Source: Anatilimnocola floriformis (GTDB taxonomy: Bacteria > Planctomycetota > Planctomycetia > Pirellulales > Pirellulaceae). Taken from it: 64,000 bases of DNA. The stretch is from the NCBI RefSeq assembly GCF_024256385.1, contig NZ_JAMLFW010000002.1, positions 124,001-188,000 of the forward strand, written 5' to 3'. The position numbers and the translations under genes are program-made. Of the stretch, positions 16,369 through 24,893 are shown piece after piece (within the stretch, counting starts at the first letter, position 1; each line of letters begins with the position of its first letter). The notes beneath the pieces were generated by a model. It searched no databases. It was not told where the DNA came from and worked only from the letters and a program-made list of their open reading frames with translations.

Positions 16369-16998
16369 ATGTCCACACAACCTTGGATCGAAGCACGCAT
16401 CGAAGAAGGGGTCTTCACCACGACCCTCGAGCAAGCGATCAACTGGGCCCGGCAATCGAGCATCTGGCCGATGACCTTTGGTCTGGCCTGCTGTGCGATC
16501 GAAATGATGGCCGCCGGTGCTAGTCGCTACGACATGGACCGCTTCGGCGCCGGTGCTTTCCGCGCCACGCCTCGCCAGGCCGATCTGATGATCGTCGCCG
16601 GCACGGTGACCTACAAAATGGCGAGCCGCGTTCGCCGCCTTTACAACATGATGCCTGACCCGAAGTTCGTCATCGCGATGGGCGCCTGCACCGTCGGCGG
16701 TGGTCCTTACTTCAAATGGGGTTACCACGTGGTGAAGGGCGTTGACTTGGTGGTGCCGGTCGACGTTTACGTCCCTGGTTGCCCGCCGCGTCCGGAAGCT
16801 TTGCTCGAAGGCTTGATGCGGATTCAAGACAAGATTCGCGGTCACAAGATCGGCAAGAAGCGCGAAACGGGCGAAGCCGGTTGGCTCACGCTCGGTCAGA
16901 AGAGCGAAGACGAACTGCCGATTCCGCACCATAGCGGCTTTGTGTCGACCGACGTCGATATCGCGCCGGTGATGGATCATCAAAAGATCACGGGTTAG
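16369..16998 (+). CDS. nuoB: NADH-quinone oxidoreductase subunit B (NuoB), isolated copy
   Basis: NuoB holds cluster N2, the last [4Fe-4S] centre before quinone in complex I. All four ligands are in place: the CC pair (C41, C42 in GLACCAIE), C107 (GACTVGGG) and C138 ([10 protein letters not shown]). With the ATG at 16369 the product is 209 residues; an in-frame TTG at 16294 would add 25 residues that look non-native. No other nuo subunit is nearby; the gene sits between sufR and sufC. It may be the only nuoB separated from a nuo operon elsewhere, or a second copy. The leader AAAGTAAGACAAAAATG resembles that of the gene at 61997. Confidence 0.9.
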   Translation: MSTQPWIEARIEEGVFTTTLEQAINWARQSSIWPMTFGLACCAIEMMAAGASRYDMDRFGAGAFRATPRQADLMIVAGTVTYKMASRVRRLYNMMPDPKFVIAMGACTVGGGPYFKWGYHVVKGVDLVVPVDVYVPGCPPRPEALLEGLMRIQDKIRGHKIGKKRETGEAGWLTLGQKSEDELPIPHHSGFVSTDVDIAPVMDHQKITG

Positions 16999-17004
16999 TT
17001 CTCA

Positions 17005-17086
17005 GTAGCAGAATTCGCCAGAATTCTGTGGAAGTTAGTTTGAGATCGATTTGCCAATCAGTCGGAATTCTGGCGAATTCCGCTAC
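17005..17086. repeat. Inverted-repeat pair between nuoB and sufC (GAATTC family)
   Basis: The units 17005-17026 (GTAGCAGAATTCGCCAGAATTC) begin just after the nuoB stop, and 17065-17086 is their inverted copy with 21 of 22 positions matching; the spacer is 38 bases. Each unit is itself nearly palindromic around GAATTC-GCCA-GAATTC. It occupies most of the nuoB-sufC gap and could form a large hairpin in the transcript. Confidence 0.8.
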
Positions 17087-17102
17087 AGGTTAGTTAAAAA
17101 AA

Positions 17103-17930
17103 ATGTCCGATACGCTGGTCATTACGAATTTGCATTGCTCGGTCGAAGGAAAGCAAATCCTCCGCGGCGTGAACCTCACCGTTCGCCGTGGCGAAACTCA
17201 CGCGCTCATGGGTCCGAACGGCAGCGGCAAGAGCACGCTGGGCCTCGTGATCATGGGGCACCCTAAGTATGAAGTGACCGAAGGAACGATCACGCTCAAC
17301 GGTGTCGACTTGCACGAAAAAGCCCCCGATGAACGGGCCCGCGCTGGTTTGTTCTATGCCTTTCAACGGCCTGTGGCGATTCCCGGCGTGAAGCTCGCCG
17401 ATTTCCTCCGGCATGCGGCGACCAACGTCCGCAATCCGGAACGGAAAGAGGGCGAAGAACTGATGCCGATGAAGGACTTCCGCAAAGAGCTGAAAGCCAA
17501 GATGGAACAGCTGCGGATGAACCCCGAGTTCGCCCGCCGCTACGTCAACGACGGCTTTTCCGGCGGCGAAATGAAGCGGGCCGAAATCCTGCAGATGGCT
17601 ATGCTTCAGCCGAAGATTGCCATCCTCGACGAAACCGACTCCGGCCTCGATGCCGACGCGGTGCGCCTGGCCAGCCAGAGCATCGCCGAAATCGGCCGTG
17701 AGAAGATGGGCCTGCTCATCATCACTCACCACGACAAACTGCTCGAACACAACCCGCCGGAATACACGCACGTGATGCTGGGCGGACGGATCGTCGAAAC
17801 CGGCGGTCGCGAGCTGGCCGATGAATTGCACTCATCCGGCTACGATCGCATTCGCAAAGCTTATCCCGACGCCGCGGAGGAAAACCGCCTGATGGCTGCC
17901 AAAGAAGAAGCAGCCGCTGCGGCTCACTAA
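17103..17930 (+). CDS. sufC: SufC iron-sulfur assembly ATPase
   Basis: SufC is the soluble ABC-type ATPase that joins SufB and SufD to form the SUF scaffold complex. The 275 residues include Walker A GPNGSGKST (G37-T45), the Q-loop region YAFQRPVAIPGV, the SufC-type signature FSGGEMKRAEI (near 153-163), Walker B IAILDETDSGLD (near 173-184) and the switch histidine in LLIITHHDKLL. LDETDSGLD is diagnostic for SufC rather than a transporter ATPase. The protein is slightly longer than the 250 residues usual, through an E/K-rich insert near residues 110-135 and an alanine-rich tail. sufB follows 68 bases downstream. Confidence 0.96.
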   Translation: MSDTLVITNLHCSVEGKQILRGVNLTVRRGETHALMGPNGSGKSTLGLVIMGHPKYEVTEGTITLNGVDLHEKAPDERARAGLFYAFQRPVAIPGVKLADFLRHAATNVRNPERKEGEELMPMKDFRKELKAKMEQLRMNPEFARRYVNDGFSGGEMKRAEILQMAMLQPKIAILDETDSGLDADAVRLASQSIAEIGREKMGLLIITHHDKLLEHNPPEYTHVMLGGRIVETGGRELADELHSSGYDRIRKAYPDAAEENRLMAAKEEAAAAAH

Positions 17931-17998
17931 TCACTTACAACACAGCGAAACTTCGAAAGTGCCTGAGACACTTCAAGGCCTTTAGGTAAGCACTAGCC

Positions 17999-19417
17999 AT
18001 GACAACTGAAACGACTACACCGATCCTGGATGCGGATCCCATCGGCGAAATCAACAAGTACGACTTTCAAACAGTCAGCAAGCCGGTCTTCAAAGCTCGC
18101 AAGGGCATCGATGCCGAGATCGTCCACCAGATCTCGGATATGAAGAACGAGCCCGACTGGATGCGCGAATTCCGCCTCAAGTCGCTCGACATCTTCTTCG
18201 AAAAGCCGATGCCCAAATGGGGCGGCGACGTTGCGCTCGACTTCCAGGACATCTACTACTACCTCAAGCCGACCAACGGCCAAGGTCGTACCTGGGACGA
18301 AGTTCCGCAAGAGATCAAAGACACCTTCGAAAAGCTCGGCATTCCTGAAGCGGAACGCAAATTCCTCTCCGGCGTGAAGGCTCAGTTCGAAAGCGAAGTG
18401 ATCTACGGCTCGCTCAAGCAAGATCTGTCCGACAAGGGCGTGATCTTCACCGACACCGACACTGCCGTTCGTGAACATCCCGAACTGCTCCGCAAATACT
18501 TCGGCACGATCATTCCGCCCCAAGACAACAAGTTTGCGGCTCTCAACTCGGCCGTGTGGTCGGGCGGTTCGTTCATCTACGTGCCGAAGGGCTTGAAGAT
18601 CGATTTCCCGCTGCAGGCCTATTTCCGCATCAATGCCGAGAACATGGGGCAGTTCGAGCGGACGCTGATCATCGTCGATGAAGGGGCAAGCATCCACTAT
18701 GTGGAAGGCTGCACCGCACCGATGTACAGCAGCGAAAGCCTCCACTCTGCCGTGGTGGAAATCAGCGTGCAGAAGGGCGCTCGTTGCCGCTACACGACGA
18801 TTCAGAACTGGGCCAACAACATCTATAACCTGGTGACCAAGCGGGCCATGGCTTATGCCGACGCCACCATGGAATGGATCGACGGCAACCTCGGCAGTCA
18901 CCTGACGATGAAATATCCCGCCGTCTACATGATGGAACCGGGCGCTCGCGGCGAGATTCTCTCGATCGCCTTCGCCGGCAAACATCAGCATCAAGACGCC
19001 GGCGCCAAGCTGGTTCACTGCGCTCCGAACACCACGGGCCAGATCATCAGCAAGAGCATTTCGAAGAACGGCGGCCGTAGCAGCTACCGCGGTCTGGTTC
19101 GCGTCGAAAAGGGCGCGACGAATGTGAAGACCAACGTCGTTTGCGACGCCTTGATCCTCGACGACAAGAGCCGCAGCGATACGTACCCCTACCTCGAGAT
19201 CGCCGAACAAGACGTCTCGATCGGCCACGAAGCCAGCGTCTCGCGGATCGGCGAAGAACAGCTGTTCTACCTCACCAGCCGCGGCCTGACCGAAGCCGAA
19301 GCCTCGGCGATGATCGTCAACGGATTCATCGAACCGTTGGTGAAAGAACTGCCGATGGAATACGCGGTGGAAATGAACCGCCTGATCCAGATGCAGATGG
19401 AAGGTTCGGTGGGGTAG
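17999..19417 (+). CDS. sufB: SufB iron-sulfur cluster scaffold protein
   Basis: SufB is the scaffold on which the Fe-S cluster is built, working with SufC and SufD in the cytoplasm. The 472-residue length matches family size. Typical features are [19 protein letters not shown] near the N-terminus, the beta-helix core with [39 protein letters not shown] (containing the scaffold cysteine region), and the C-terminal stretch [20 protein letters not shown] then [14 protein letters not shown]. It stands between sufC and sufD and is separated from sufD by a nested inverted repeat. Confidence 0.97.
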   Translation: MTTETTTPILDADPIGEINKYDFQTVSKPVFKARKGIDAEIVHQISDMKNEPDWMREFRLKSLDIFFEKPMPKWGGDVALDFQDIYYYLKPTNGQGRTWDEVPQEIKDTFEKLGIPEAERKFLSGVKAQFESEVIYGSLKQDLSDKGVIFTDTDTAVREHPELLRKYFGTIIPPQDNKFAALNSAVWSGGSFIYVPKGLKIDFPLQAYFRINAENMGQFERTLIIVDEGASIHYVEGCTAPMYSSESLHSAVVEISVQKGARCRYTTIQNWANNIYNLVTKRAMAYADATMEWIDGNLGSHLTMKYPAVYMMEPGARGEILSIAFAGKHQHQDAGAKLVHCAPNTTGQIISKSISKNGGRSSYRGLVRVEKGATNVKTNVVCDALILDDKSRSDTYPYLEIAEQDVSIGHEASVSRIGEEQLFYLTSRGLTEAEASAMIVNGFIEPLVKELPMEYAVEMNRLIQMQMEGSVG

Positions 19418-19474
19418 TTTTGGTAGCTGAACTCGTCAGAGCTCAGCTGCAGCGGAATGGATTGCCGCCAATGG

Positions 19475-19603
19475 TTAGCCACCGACTTTAGTCGGTGGGC
19501 AAAGCGAACAGATGTGCCCGGCTTTAGCCATCTGCACCGTGGTTTTCATGGCTAAAGCCGGATCACTTGTTTGCAATTTCCACCGCTTCAAGCCGGTGGC
19601 TAA
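19475..19603. repeat. Nested inverted repeats between sufB and sufD
   Basis: The outer units 19475-19498 (TTAGCCACCGACTTTAGTCGG...) and 19580-19603 are inverted copies with about 20 of 24 positions matching; each is close to a palindrome. Inside lies a second, perfect 14-base pair: CCGGCTTTAGCCAT (19518-19531) and ATGGCTAAAGCCGG (19548-19561). The whole block ends 12 bases before the sufD start, so it could affect sufD translation relative to sufB. Confidence 0.75.
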
Positions 19604-19615
19604 GAAGAGTTGAGA

Positions 19616-20947
19616 ATGTCAGCCACGACCGTTCCTTCATTCTCCACTGAAGCCTTTGAGGCCTTTCTCAAGACTCGCCACGAACCTGAATGGCTCACGC
19701 AGCTGCGTCGTCATTGTTGGGAAATCTTCCAGCGCCTCGATTGGCCCGCGCGCAACGACGAAGAGTGGATCCGCACCGACATCCGCCTGCTGAAGCTCAG
19801 CCAGTATTCTCTGCCGCAGGACAACAACAAGCCAGCCGATCCGCCGCCGGCGCTATTGGCCGAAGGCGTGCAACTCGCCGGCCATGTGACTGCCGTCGAT
19901 GGCAAGCCGCAATCGGCTGCGGTCGATAAGAAGTGGACCGACAAGGGCGTGGTCTTTGGCAGTCTCGACGAACTCGTGAACACGCACGGCGAGCTGGTTC
20001 AAAAATATCTCCTCACCCGCGCAGTGAATCCGGAATACGATCGCTTTGCCGCCTTGCACGGCGCTTGCTGGTCGGGCGGTCACTTTCTGTACGTGCCGCG
20101 CAACGTGAGCATCGGCGACCCGTTCCATTTCCTCTCGGCCCTTTCGGCCGGGGGCGCGGATCTTGGTCACACGCTGATCGTGCTTGAGGAAGGCGCCGAA
20201 GCGACGGTCATGTGCGAAACGGCGAGTCAACTTGTTGCTGCGGGTACGCAGAGCGGCACGACCGGTAGCTTTCACAACGGTGCGCTCGAAGTCATTCTTG
20301 CGCCGCGAGCCCTGCTGCGGCTCGTCAGTTTGCAGAACTGGTCCGACCAAGTTTGGAACTTCGCCCATCAAAAAGCGCTCGTCGGCCACGATGCTTCGTT
20401 GCAATGGACCATCGCCGCCATGGGCAGCCGTCTGAGCAAGGTCAATCAACACGTCGAACTCTGCGGCAAAGGCGCCGAGTGCCAGGTCAACGGCGTGCTC
20501 TTTACCGAAGGCAAACAGCACATTTCGTATCACACGCTGCAACATCACGCTGCAGCGCAGTGCCGCAGCGACTTTTTGTACAAAGCAGCCCTGCAAGATA
20601 AGTCGCGCACGGTGTGGCGCGGCATGATCAAGGTCGATCCGCACGCGCAGAAGACCGACGGTTATCAGCGCAACGATAACCTGATGCTCAGCACCGAAGC
20701 CCGCGCTGATTCGATCCCCGGTCTCGAAATCGAAGCCGATGACGTGCGTTGCACGCACGGCAGCACGACGGGCAAAGTCGACGAAGAACTGATCTTCTAC
20801 GCGCAAGCCCGCGGCCTGTCGCGGCAAGAAGCGACGCGGATCATCGTCAGCGGTTTCTTCCAACAGATTTTTGACCGCATCACGATCGAAAGCGTCCGCG
20901 ACGCCCTCGGCCACGCCATTCTCCGCCGCGTGCGCGAATACTCGTAA
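19616..20947 (+). CDS. sufD: SufD iron-sulfur assembly protein
   Basis: SufD is the SufB paralogue in the SufBC2D scaffold and is linked to iron acquisition. The protein is about 443 residues from the ATG at 19616; a TTG two codons earlier is possible. The N-terminal helical domain has HEPEWLTQLRRHCWEIFQRL. The beta-helix has FAALHGACWSGGHFLYVPRN. The C-terminal core YQRNDNLMLSTEARADSIPG, LEIEADDVRCTHGSTTGKVDE and LFYARARG-like end (LIFYAQARGLSRQEA) are SufD hallmarks, with the His in CTHGSTTG. It closes the suf cluster; sufS and sufU are not seen here. Confidence 0.95.
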   Translation: MSATTVPSFSTEAFEAFLKTRHEPEWLTQLRRHCWEIFQRLDWPARNDEEWIRTDIRLLKLSQYSLPQDNNKPADPPPALLAEGVQLAGHVTAVDGKPQSAAVDKKWTDKGVVFGSLDELVNTHGELVQKYLLTRAVNPEYDRFAALHGACWSGGHFLYVPRNVSIGDPFHFLSALSAGGADLGHTLIVLEEGAEATVMCETASQLVAAGTQSGTTGSFHNGALEVILAPRALLRLVSLQNWSDQVWNFAHQKALVGHDASLQWTIAAMGSRLSKVNQHVELCGKGAECQVNGVLFTEGKQHISYHTLQHHAAAQCRSDFLYKAALQDKSRTVWRGMIKVDPHAQKTDGYQRNDNLMLSTEARADSIPGLEIEADDVRCTHGSTTGKVDEELIFYAQARGLSRQEATRIIVSGFFQQIFDRITIESVRDALGHAILRRVREYS

Positions 20948-20959
20948 CAAGGCTCGGCG

Positions 20960-22300
20960 ATGTCGAACCTGGCGTACTTGTGCAGCTTGCCCACGCCCGA
21001 CATCACTGCCGCGTGGCAGATTATCGCGGCCAGCAAGAATGCAGTACCGCTACTCTGGCTGGCCCTCTTCGCTCCTGATGAATGGCAGTCGCTGCCCAGC
21101 GCAGCACCACCTCGCGAAGCTCCACTCACCACCCGAACGCAAGCGCTCGCTCGTTTACCAGCAGCGATCGCGCGCCTTGATGCACTCTTCGCGGAACAGG
21201 GAACGTTAAGACATCACGCGGCTGCCTTGCGCACCGCCCTTGAACTCATTGATCCGAATCAGCCGTTTCTCGCGCTGGATCTTGCTGAAATCGCCGCGAT
21301 GACCGAGCCCGGCAAGTTCTATTCGCAAGTGCAAACTGCCCTGCGTTACTTGGCCGGAGAGGACATTCCTAATCCTCAAGCCTTGCTCGTTGATCTCACC
21401 GGGCTGGTCCTCAAACGCCGGAAGTTTCATCCACCGGCGGCATTTCATGAGCAGGACCTTCCCGCTGCCGATTACAAGAATCTCGATCATCTGATTGGTT
21501 CTTCGTATGACGACGAACTCCCATGGGAAATTCCGCCGCCGGCGCCAGAGCATCCACTGATCGCAGCCGTACTGAACAACGACCTGGCAGCCGTCGATGC
21601 GCAGTTAGCTGCAGGCGCCGATCCGAACGCGCTGAGTTTGCAGGAGAGACCAGCGCTCGTCTTAGCGGCGAAGTCGGGAAACCTGGCGATCGTGCAACGC
21701 TTGCTCAGCGCACGCGCAGCCGTGAATCGCGATCGGCCGTTGATTGCGGCGATCGAGGGTGGACACATCGAAGTAGCGCGCGTCTTGATCCGCACACGTG
21801 CCGATCTGGAACTGGGATCGCCGCTGTCACTAGCCATTTTGAAAAAGCACGACGAGTTAGCCGCAGAGTTGATCAAAGCGAGAGCCCCCTTAAATCCCGT
21901 TCGGCAGCACTGCGATTCGACTCCCTTGGTGGTCGCGTGCAGACTTAACAACGCGCCGCTGGTCAAGTTGCTGCTCGCTGCCGGCGCGAACCCCAACATT
22001 GAAGCCAAGGATCGAGTCACTCCACTGAGGCAATGCGCGACACACGGTTCGGCCGCTGCCGCCGAATTGTTGCTGGAGCGCGGCGCTGATCCGAATCAAG
22101 TTGGCGGATTCAACAAGTGTTCGCCGCTCTTTGAAGCCGTGATTAACCGGCACGTCTCAATCGTTGCCCTGCTGCTCGCTTCCGGCCGAGTCGCCGCAGA
22201 CGAAGTGCGAAAAGTGGCGACCATGGCGCAGCAGAAGCATTACAAACCAAGCAGCGCACTCCTCGAGGCTGCCCTCGCGCGAATGCCTGCTGATTCGTAA
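20960..22300 (+). CDS. Ankyrin-repeat protein with an unrecognised N-terminal domain
   Basis: The 446-residue protein falls in two parts. Residues 1 to about 190 are mostly helical, have no signal peptide, and match no family I recognise; they include an L/A-rich stretch LLWLALFAPDEWQSLP. From about 195 to the end there are roughly seven ankyrin repeats, visible as repeated LLLAAGANPNIEAKDRVTPL-type units (for example ADPNALSLQERPALVLAAKSG and ELLLERGADPNQVGG). Ankyrin arrays bind proteins, so a partner-binding role is likely, but the partner is unknown. The start is 12 bases after the sufD stop, so it may be read through from the suf transcript. A role in Fe-S assembly is not supported by the sequence. 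Confidence 0.8.
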   Translation: MSNLAYLCSLPTPDITAAWQIIAASKNAVPLLWLALFAPDEWQSLPSAAPPREAPLTTRTQALARLPAAIARLDALFAEQGTLRHHAAALRTALELIDPNQPFLALDLAEIAAMTEPGKFYSQVQTALRYLAGEDIPNPQALLVDLTGLVLKRRKFHPPAAFHEQDLPAADYKNLDHLIGSSYDDELPWEIPPPAPEHPLIAAVLNNDLAAVDAQLAAGADPNALSLQERPALVLAAKSGNLAIVQRLLSARAAVNRDRPLIAAIEGGHIEVARVLIRTRADLELGSPLSLAILKKHDELAAELIKARAPLNPVRQHCDSTPLVVACRLNNAPLVKLLLAAGANPNIEAKDRVTPLRQCATHGSAAAAELLLERGADPNQVGGFNKCSPLFEAVINRHVSIVALLLASGRVAADEVRKVATMAQQKHYKPSSALLEAALARMPADS

Positions 22301-22624
22301 TATGCGACGATCAAGCCCGTTCACAGCTGCCTGCGGGAATACGCATCGCTGCGGATTTACCGCAAGCTCGTAGGCCCGCTATTTCTGCTGCGAATGTCTC
22401 GTTTTCCCCGCATTTACGGCCTGCTGCGCAGTTCCGTGGCGTAAATACGCCCCAAATCGCTCGCGTGCGAAGGAAAACGAACATTACGAGTTTGCAAGCT
22501 TAAAATCTTCAACTGGTTATGACAATTTGCGTGATTAATTTACTTGTTATCAAGACAGCTACGACGTTCTGTCACCTCTCCAATCGAACTTTTGCCACAC
22601 CGATTTGGAAATTGCTGAGCTTGA
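22301..22624. other. Non-coding spacer before the glycosyltransferase gene
   Basis: No coding frame with plausible protein character is seen. The first half is GC-rich with a short CATTTACG...CGTAAAT symmetry (near 22410-22446). The second half, about 22500-22600, is AT-rich and probably carries the promoter of the next gene, but no clear -35/-10 pair can be assigned. Confidence 0.4.
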
Positions 22625-23557
22625 ATGAAATTCTCACTCATAGTGCCGACCATCGGCCGACCTGCTGACCTGCAGCGTTTCATCAATCACTTATCCTTGC
22701 AAGGGTGCGACCGCGTCGACCTGCGCGAGGTCGAGTTGCTCGTTGTCGATCAGAGCGGCGAGAGCGCGACCGGCGAGTTGATCGCGCGGCAGCAAACGCC
22801 GTTCACCATCCGCCATTTGCCGATGGCAGGCCGCGGCGCATCGCGCGCTCGCAACTTTGGCTGGAGCTTTGCCCGCGGCGAGATCATCACCTTCCCCGAC
22901 GACGACTGCCATTATCCAGTCGGTCTGCTCGCAGGGGTTCTCGATCTCTTCGATGATCTCGACCGCGACGCGCTGATGTTGCAAGTCGAACACCTCGGTC
23001 GGCAGGATCAATCGGGCGGCGCGATCACGCGCGCGAACGTGTTGTTCCGTTGTGTCGAGTCGGGCTTCTTCGTCCGCAGCGCGCGGGCTGGCGATGTGCG
23101 CTACGACGAACGAATGGGCGTCGGCGCCGCGAGTCCTTGGAACTCCGACGAAGGCCCCGACCTGTTGCTGCGACTGCTCGATCAGGGCTTGAACATTCAC
23201 TACGCGCCCGAGCTCGTGATTCATCATCCCAATCCGCTGCAAACGCTCGATCAGCGTCTGCAGAATCGCTGCTTTCAATACAGCCGCGGCCGCGGTTATC
23301 TCCTCCGCAAACATCACTTCCCCGCCAAGGTGATCGCAAACACGCTGGTTCGTTCGCTGGGCGGCAGTCTGCTGATGGCCGCCACCGCGCGACCCTATTG
23401 GGCGCGCTACTACTGGAATTCATTCGCCGGAAAAATGCTCGGCTTGATGGGCGGCAACAACGTGCCGCCGCAAGAGATCTCTTCGCCGCTGACGCAAGTG
23501 CGAACCGAGGAGCTAGCAATGTCGCCGAGTGCACCGTACTCGGTGAACGGCGGCTAA
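22625..23557 (+). CDS. Family 2 glycosyltransferase
   Basis: The protein is a GT-A fold sugar transferase, probably acting at the inner face of the membrane in polysaccharide or glycolipid synthesis. Residues 1-100 hold the nucleotide-sugar-binding half: FSLIVPTIGRPADLQRFI, then ELLVVDQSGE, then RGASRARNFGWSFARGEIIT, and the metal-binding DDD motif FPDDDCHYP (about residues 90-98). The C-terminal half contains a charged segment DEGPDLLLRLLDQG and hydrophobic stretches near 240-280 that may touch the membrane. It stands alone, without other capsule or LPS genes, so the acceptor is unknown. Confidence 0.88.
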   Translation: MKFSLIVPTIGRPADLQRFINHLSLQGCDRVDLREVELLVVDQSGESATGELIARQQTPFTIRHLPMAGRGASRARNFGWSFARGEIITFPDDDCHYPVGLLAGVLDLFDDLDRDALMLQVEHLGRQDQSGGAITRANVLFRCVESGFFVRSARAGDVRYDERMGVGAASPWNSDEGPDLLLRLLDQGLNIHYAPELVIHHPNPLQTLDQRLQNRCFQYSRGRGYLLRKHHFPAKVIANTLVRSLGGSLLMAATARPYWARYYWNSFAGKMLGLMGGNNVPPQEISSPLTQVRTEELAMSPSAPYSVNGG

Positions 23558-23637
23558 CTGGCCGCCGCCCATCGGATTCGACAATTCGATTACAATGTGG
23601 GACCTCTCATCCTTGGTCCTCTAGAGGAATTGTCGCT

Positions 23638-24816
23638 ATGCGTTTGCTGTCTTGCAGCGCAGCCGCCGTCGCGCTGGCTTGGCTGTTTTCTTCTGCACCT
23701 GCCGCCGAACCGGCACATGATTTGTCGCCCGAACTGGCCAAAATTCGCGCAGTTCAGCCGAAAGGCGATGGCCATCGCGATGCCGTGGCCGCGATGAAAA
23801 AAGTCTCGCAGGCCGATGCCGCCGCGTTGCCGATTGTGATCGCCGCGATGGATGATTCTTCGCCGCTCGTCGAGAATTGGATTCGCGCTGCCGCCGAAGC
23901 CATTGCGCAAAAACAGGTCGACAAAAATCAGCCGCTACCGCTCGCGCAGCTGGAACTTTTTCTCAAAGACACCCGCCACTCACCCCGTGGCCGGCGTCTA
24001 GCGTTTGAGCTGATCTCGCTGCAGGACAAGACCGCGCAGGAGCGATTGATTCCCACGCTGCTCAACGATCCGAGCGTCGAGCTCCGCCGCGAAGCCGTGA
24101 AAAAAGCTCTCGACGACGCGGCCAGCATTTCTACCAAAGAGAATAAAGAGACGGCAGCGAAGCTGTATCAAAACGCCTTCGCCGCGGCCCGCGATCTCGA
24201 TCAAATCAAAGTCGCGTCGGCCAAGCTGAAGGAACTCGGCGAAGCAGTCGACGTGCCCACACAGATGGGCTTCATCACCGGCTGGAAGTTGCTCGGCCCC
24301 TTTGACAACGTCGGCGAGGTGGGTTGGGACACGGCTTACGCGCCGGAGAAAGGCGTCGATCTCACGAAGAGCTATGCGGGTCAGAAGGGGGAGATTAGCT
24401 GGGTCGATCACACCACAACCGACGATTTCGGAATTGTGGATCTCGCTAAGGCACTCGATAAGCACAAAGGCGCCGTGACCTACGCCTATGCCGAGTTCGT
24501 CGCCGACAAAGCTCAGCCCGCCGACTTCCGCCTCGGCAGCATCAACGCCACCAAGCTGTGGGTGAACGGCAAAGAGCTCGCGGCGAACCACGTTTATCAC
24601 GCGGGCATTGAGATCGATCAGTACATCGCCAAAGGTGAACTAAAAGCCGGCAAGAACACGATCCTGCTGAAGGTCTGCCAGAACGAACAAAAAGAAGTGT
24701 GGGCGCAGGATTGGAAATTCCAACTGCGCGTGTGCGACAAGATCGGTTCGGCAATTCTATCGACCGATCGGCCTGTGACGCGAACGTCGGCGCTGCCCGG
24801 CAAGAACGTGCGTTAG
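23638..24816 (+). CDS. Secreted protein with helical-repeat and beta-sandwich parts, function unknown
   Basis: From the ATG at 23638, preceded by AGAGGAATT, the product is 392 residues. It has a signal peptide (MRLLSCSAAAVALAWLFSSA, cleaved near AAAEP), then a helical region (about 30-195) with HEAT-like spacing such as ALPIVIAAMDDSSPLVENWI and VELRREAVKKAL, then from about 205 a beta-rich domain (TGWKLLGPFDNVG, then LRLGSINATKLWVNGKEL-like text and KAGKNTILLKVCQN). The second part resembles the galactose-binding-like domains often attached to planctomycete cell-surface proteins. Enzyme activity is not apparent. The next gene is a PQQ beta-propeller protein, also exported. Confidence 0.7.
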   Translation: MRLLSCSAAAVALAWLFSSAPAAEPAHDLSPELAKIRAVQPKGDGHRDAVAAMKKVSQADAAALPIVIAAMDDSSPLVENWIRAAAEAIAQKQVDKNQPLPLAQLELFLKDTRHSPRGRRLAFELISLQDKTAQERLIPTLLNDPSVELRREAVKKALDDAASISTKENKETAAKLYQNAFAAARDLDQIKVASAKLKELGEAVDVPTQMGFITGWKLLGPFDNVGEVGWDTAYAPEKGVDLTKSYAGQKGEISWVDHTTTDDFGIVDLAKALDKHKGAVTYAYAEFVADKAQPADFRLGSINATKLWVNGKELAANHVYHAGIEIDQYIAKGELKAGKNTILLKVCQNEQKEVWAQDWKFQLRVCDKIGSAILSTDRPVTRTSALPGKNVR

Positions 24817-24828
24817 CACGGAATCACT

Positions 24829-24858
24829 CCCTCGCCTCGTGAACTCACGGGGAGAGGG
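24829..24858 (+). terminator. GC-rich hairpin after the secreted helical-repeat gene
   Basis: CCCTCGCCTCGTGA (24829-24842) pairs with TCACGGGGAGAGGG (24845-24858) at 12 of 14 positions. It starts 13 bases after the stop and has no clear U-run. It belongs to the same CCCTC...GAGGG style as hairpins at 10590 and 43285. Confidence 0.45.
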
Positions 24859-24893
24859 AACTTCCAAAACAAAAACTCAGCGAGCCATATCCC

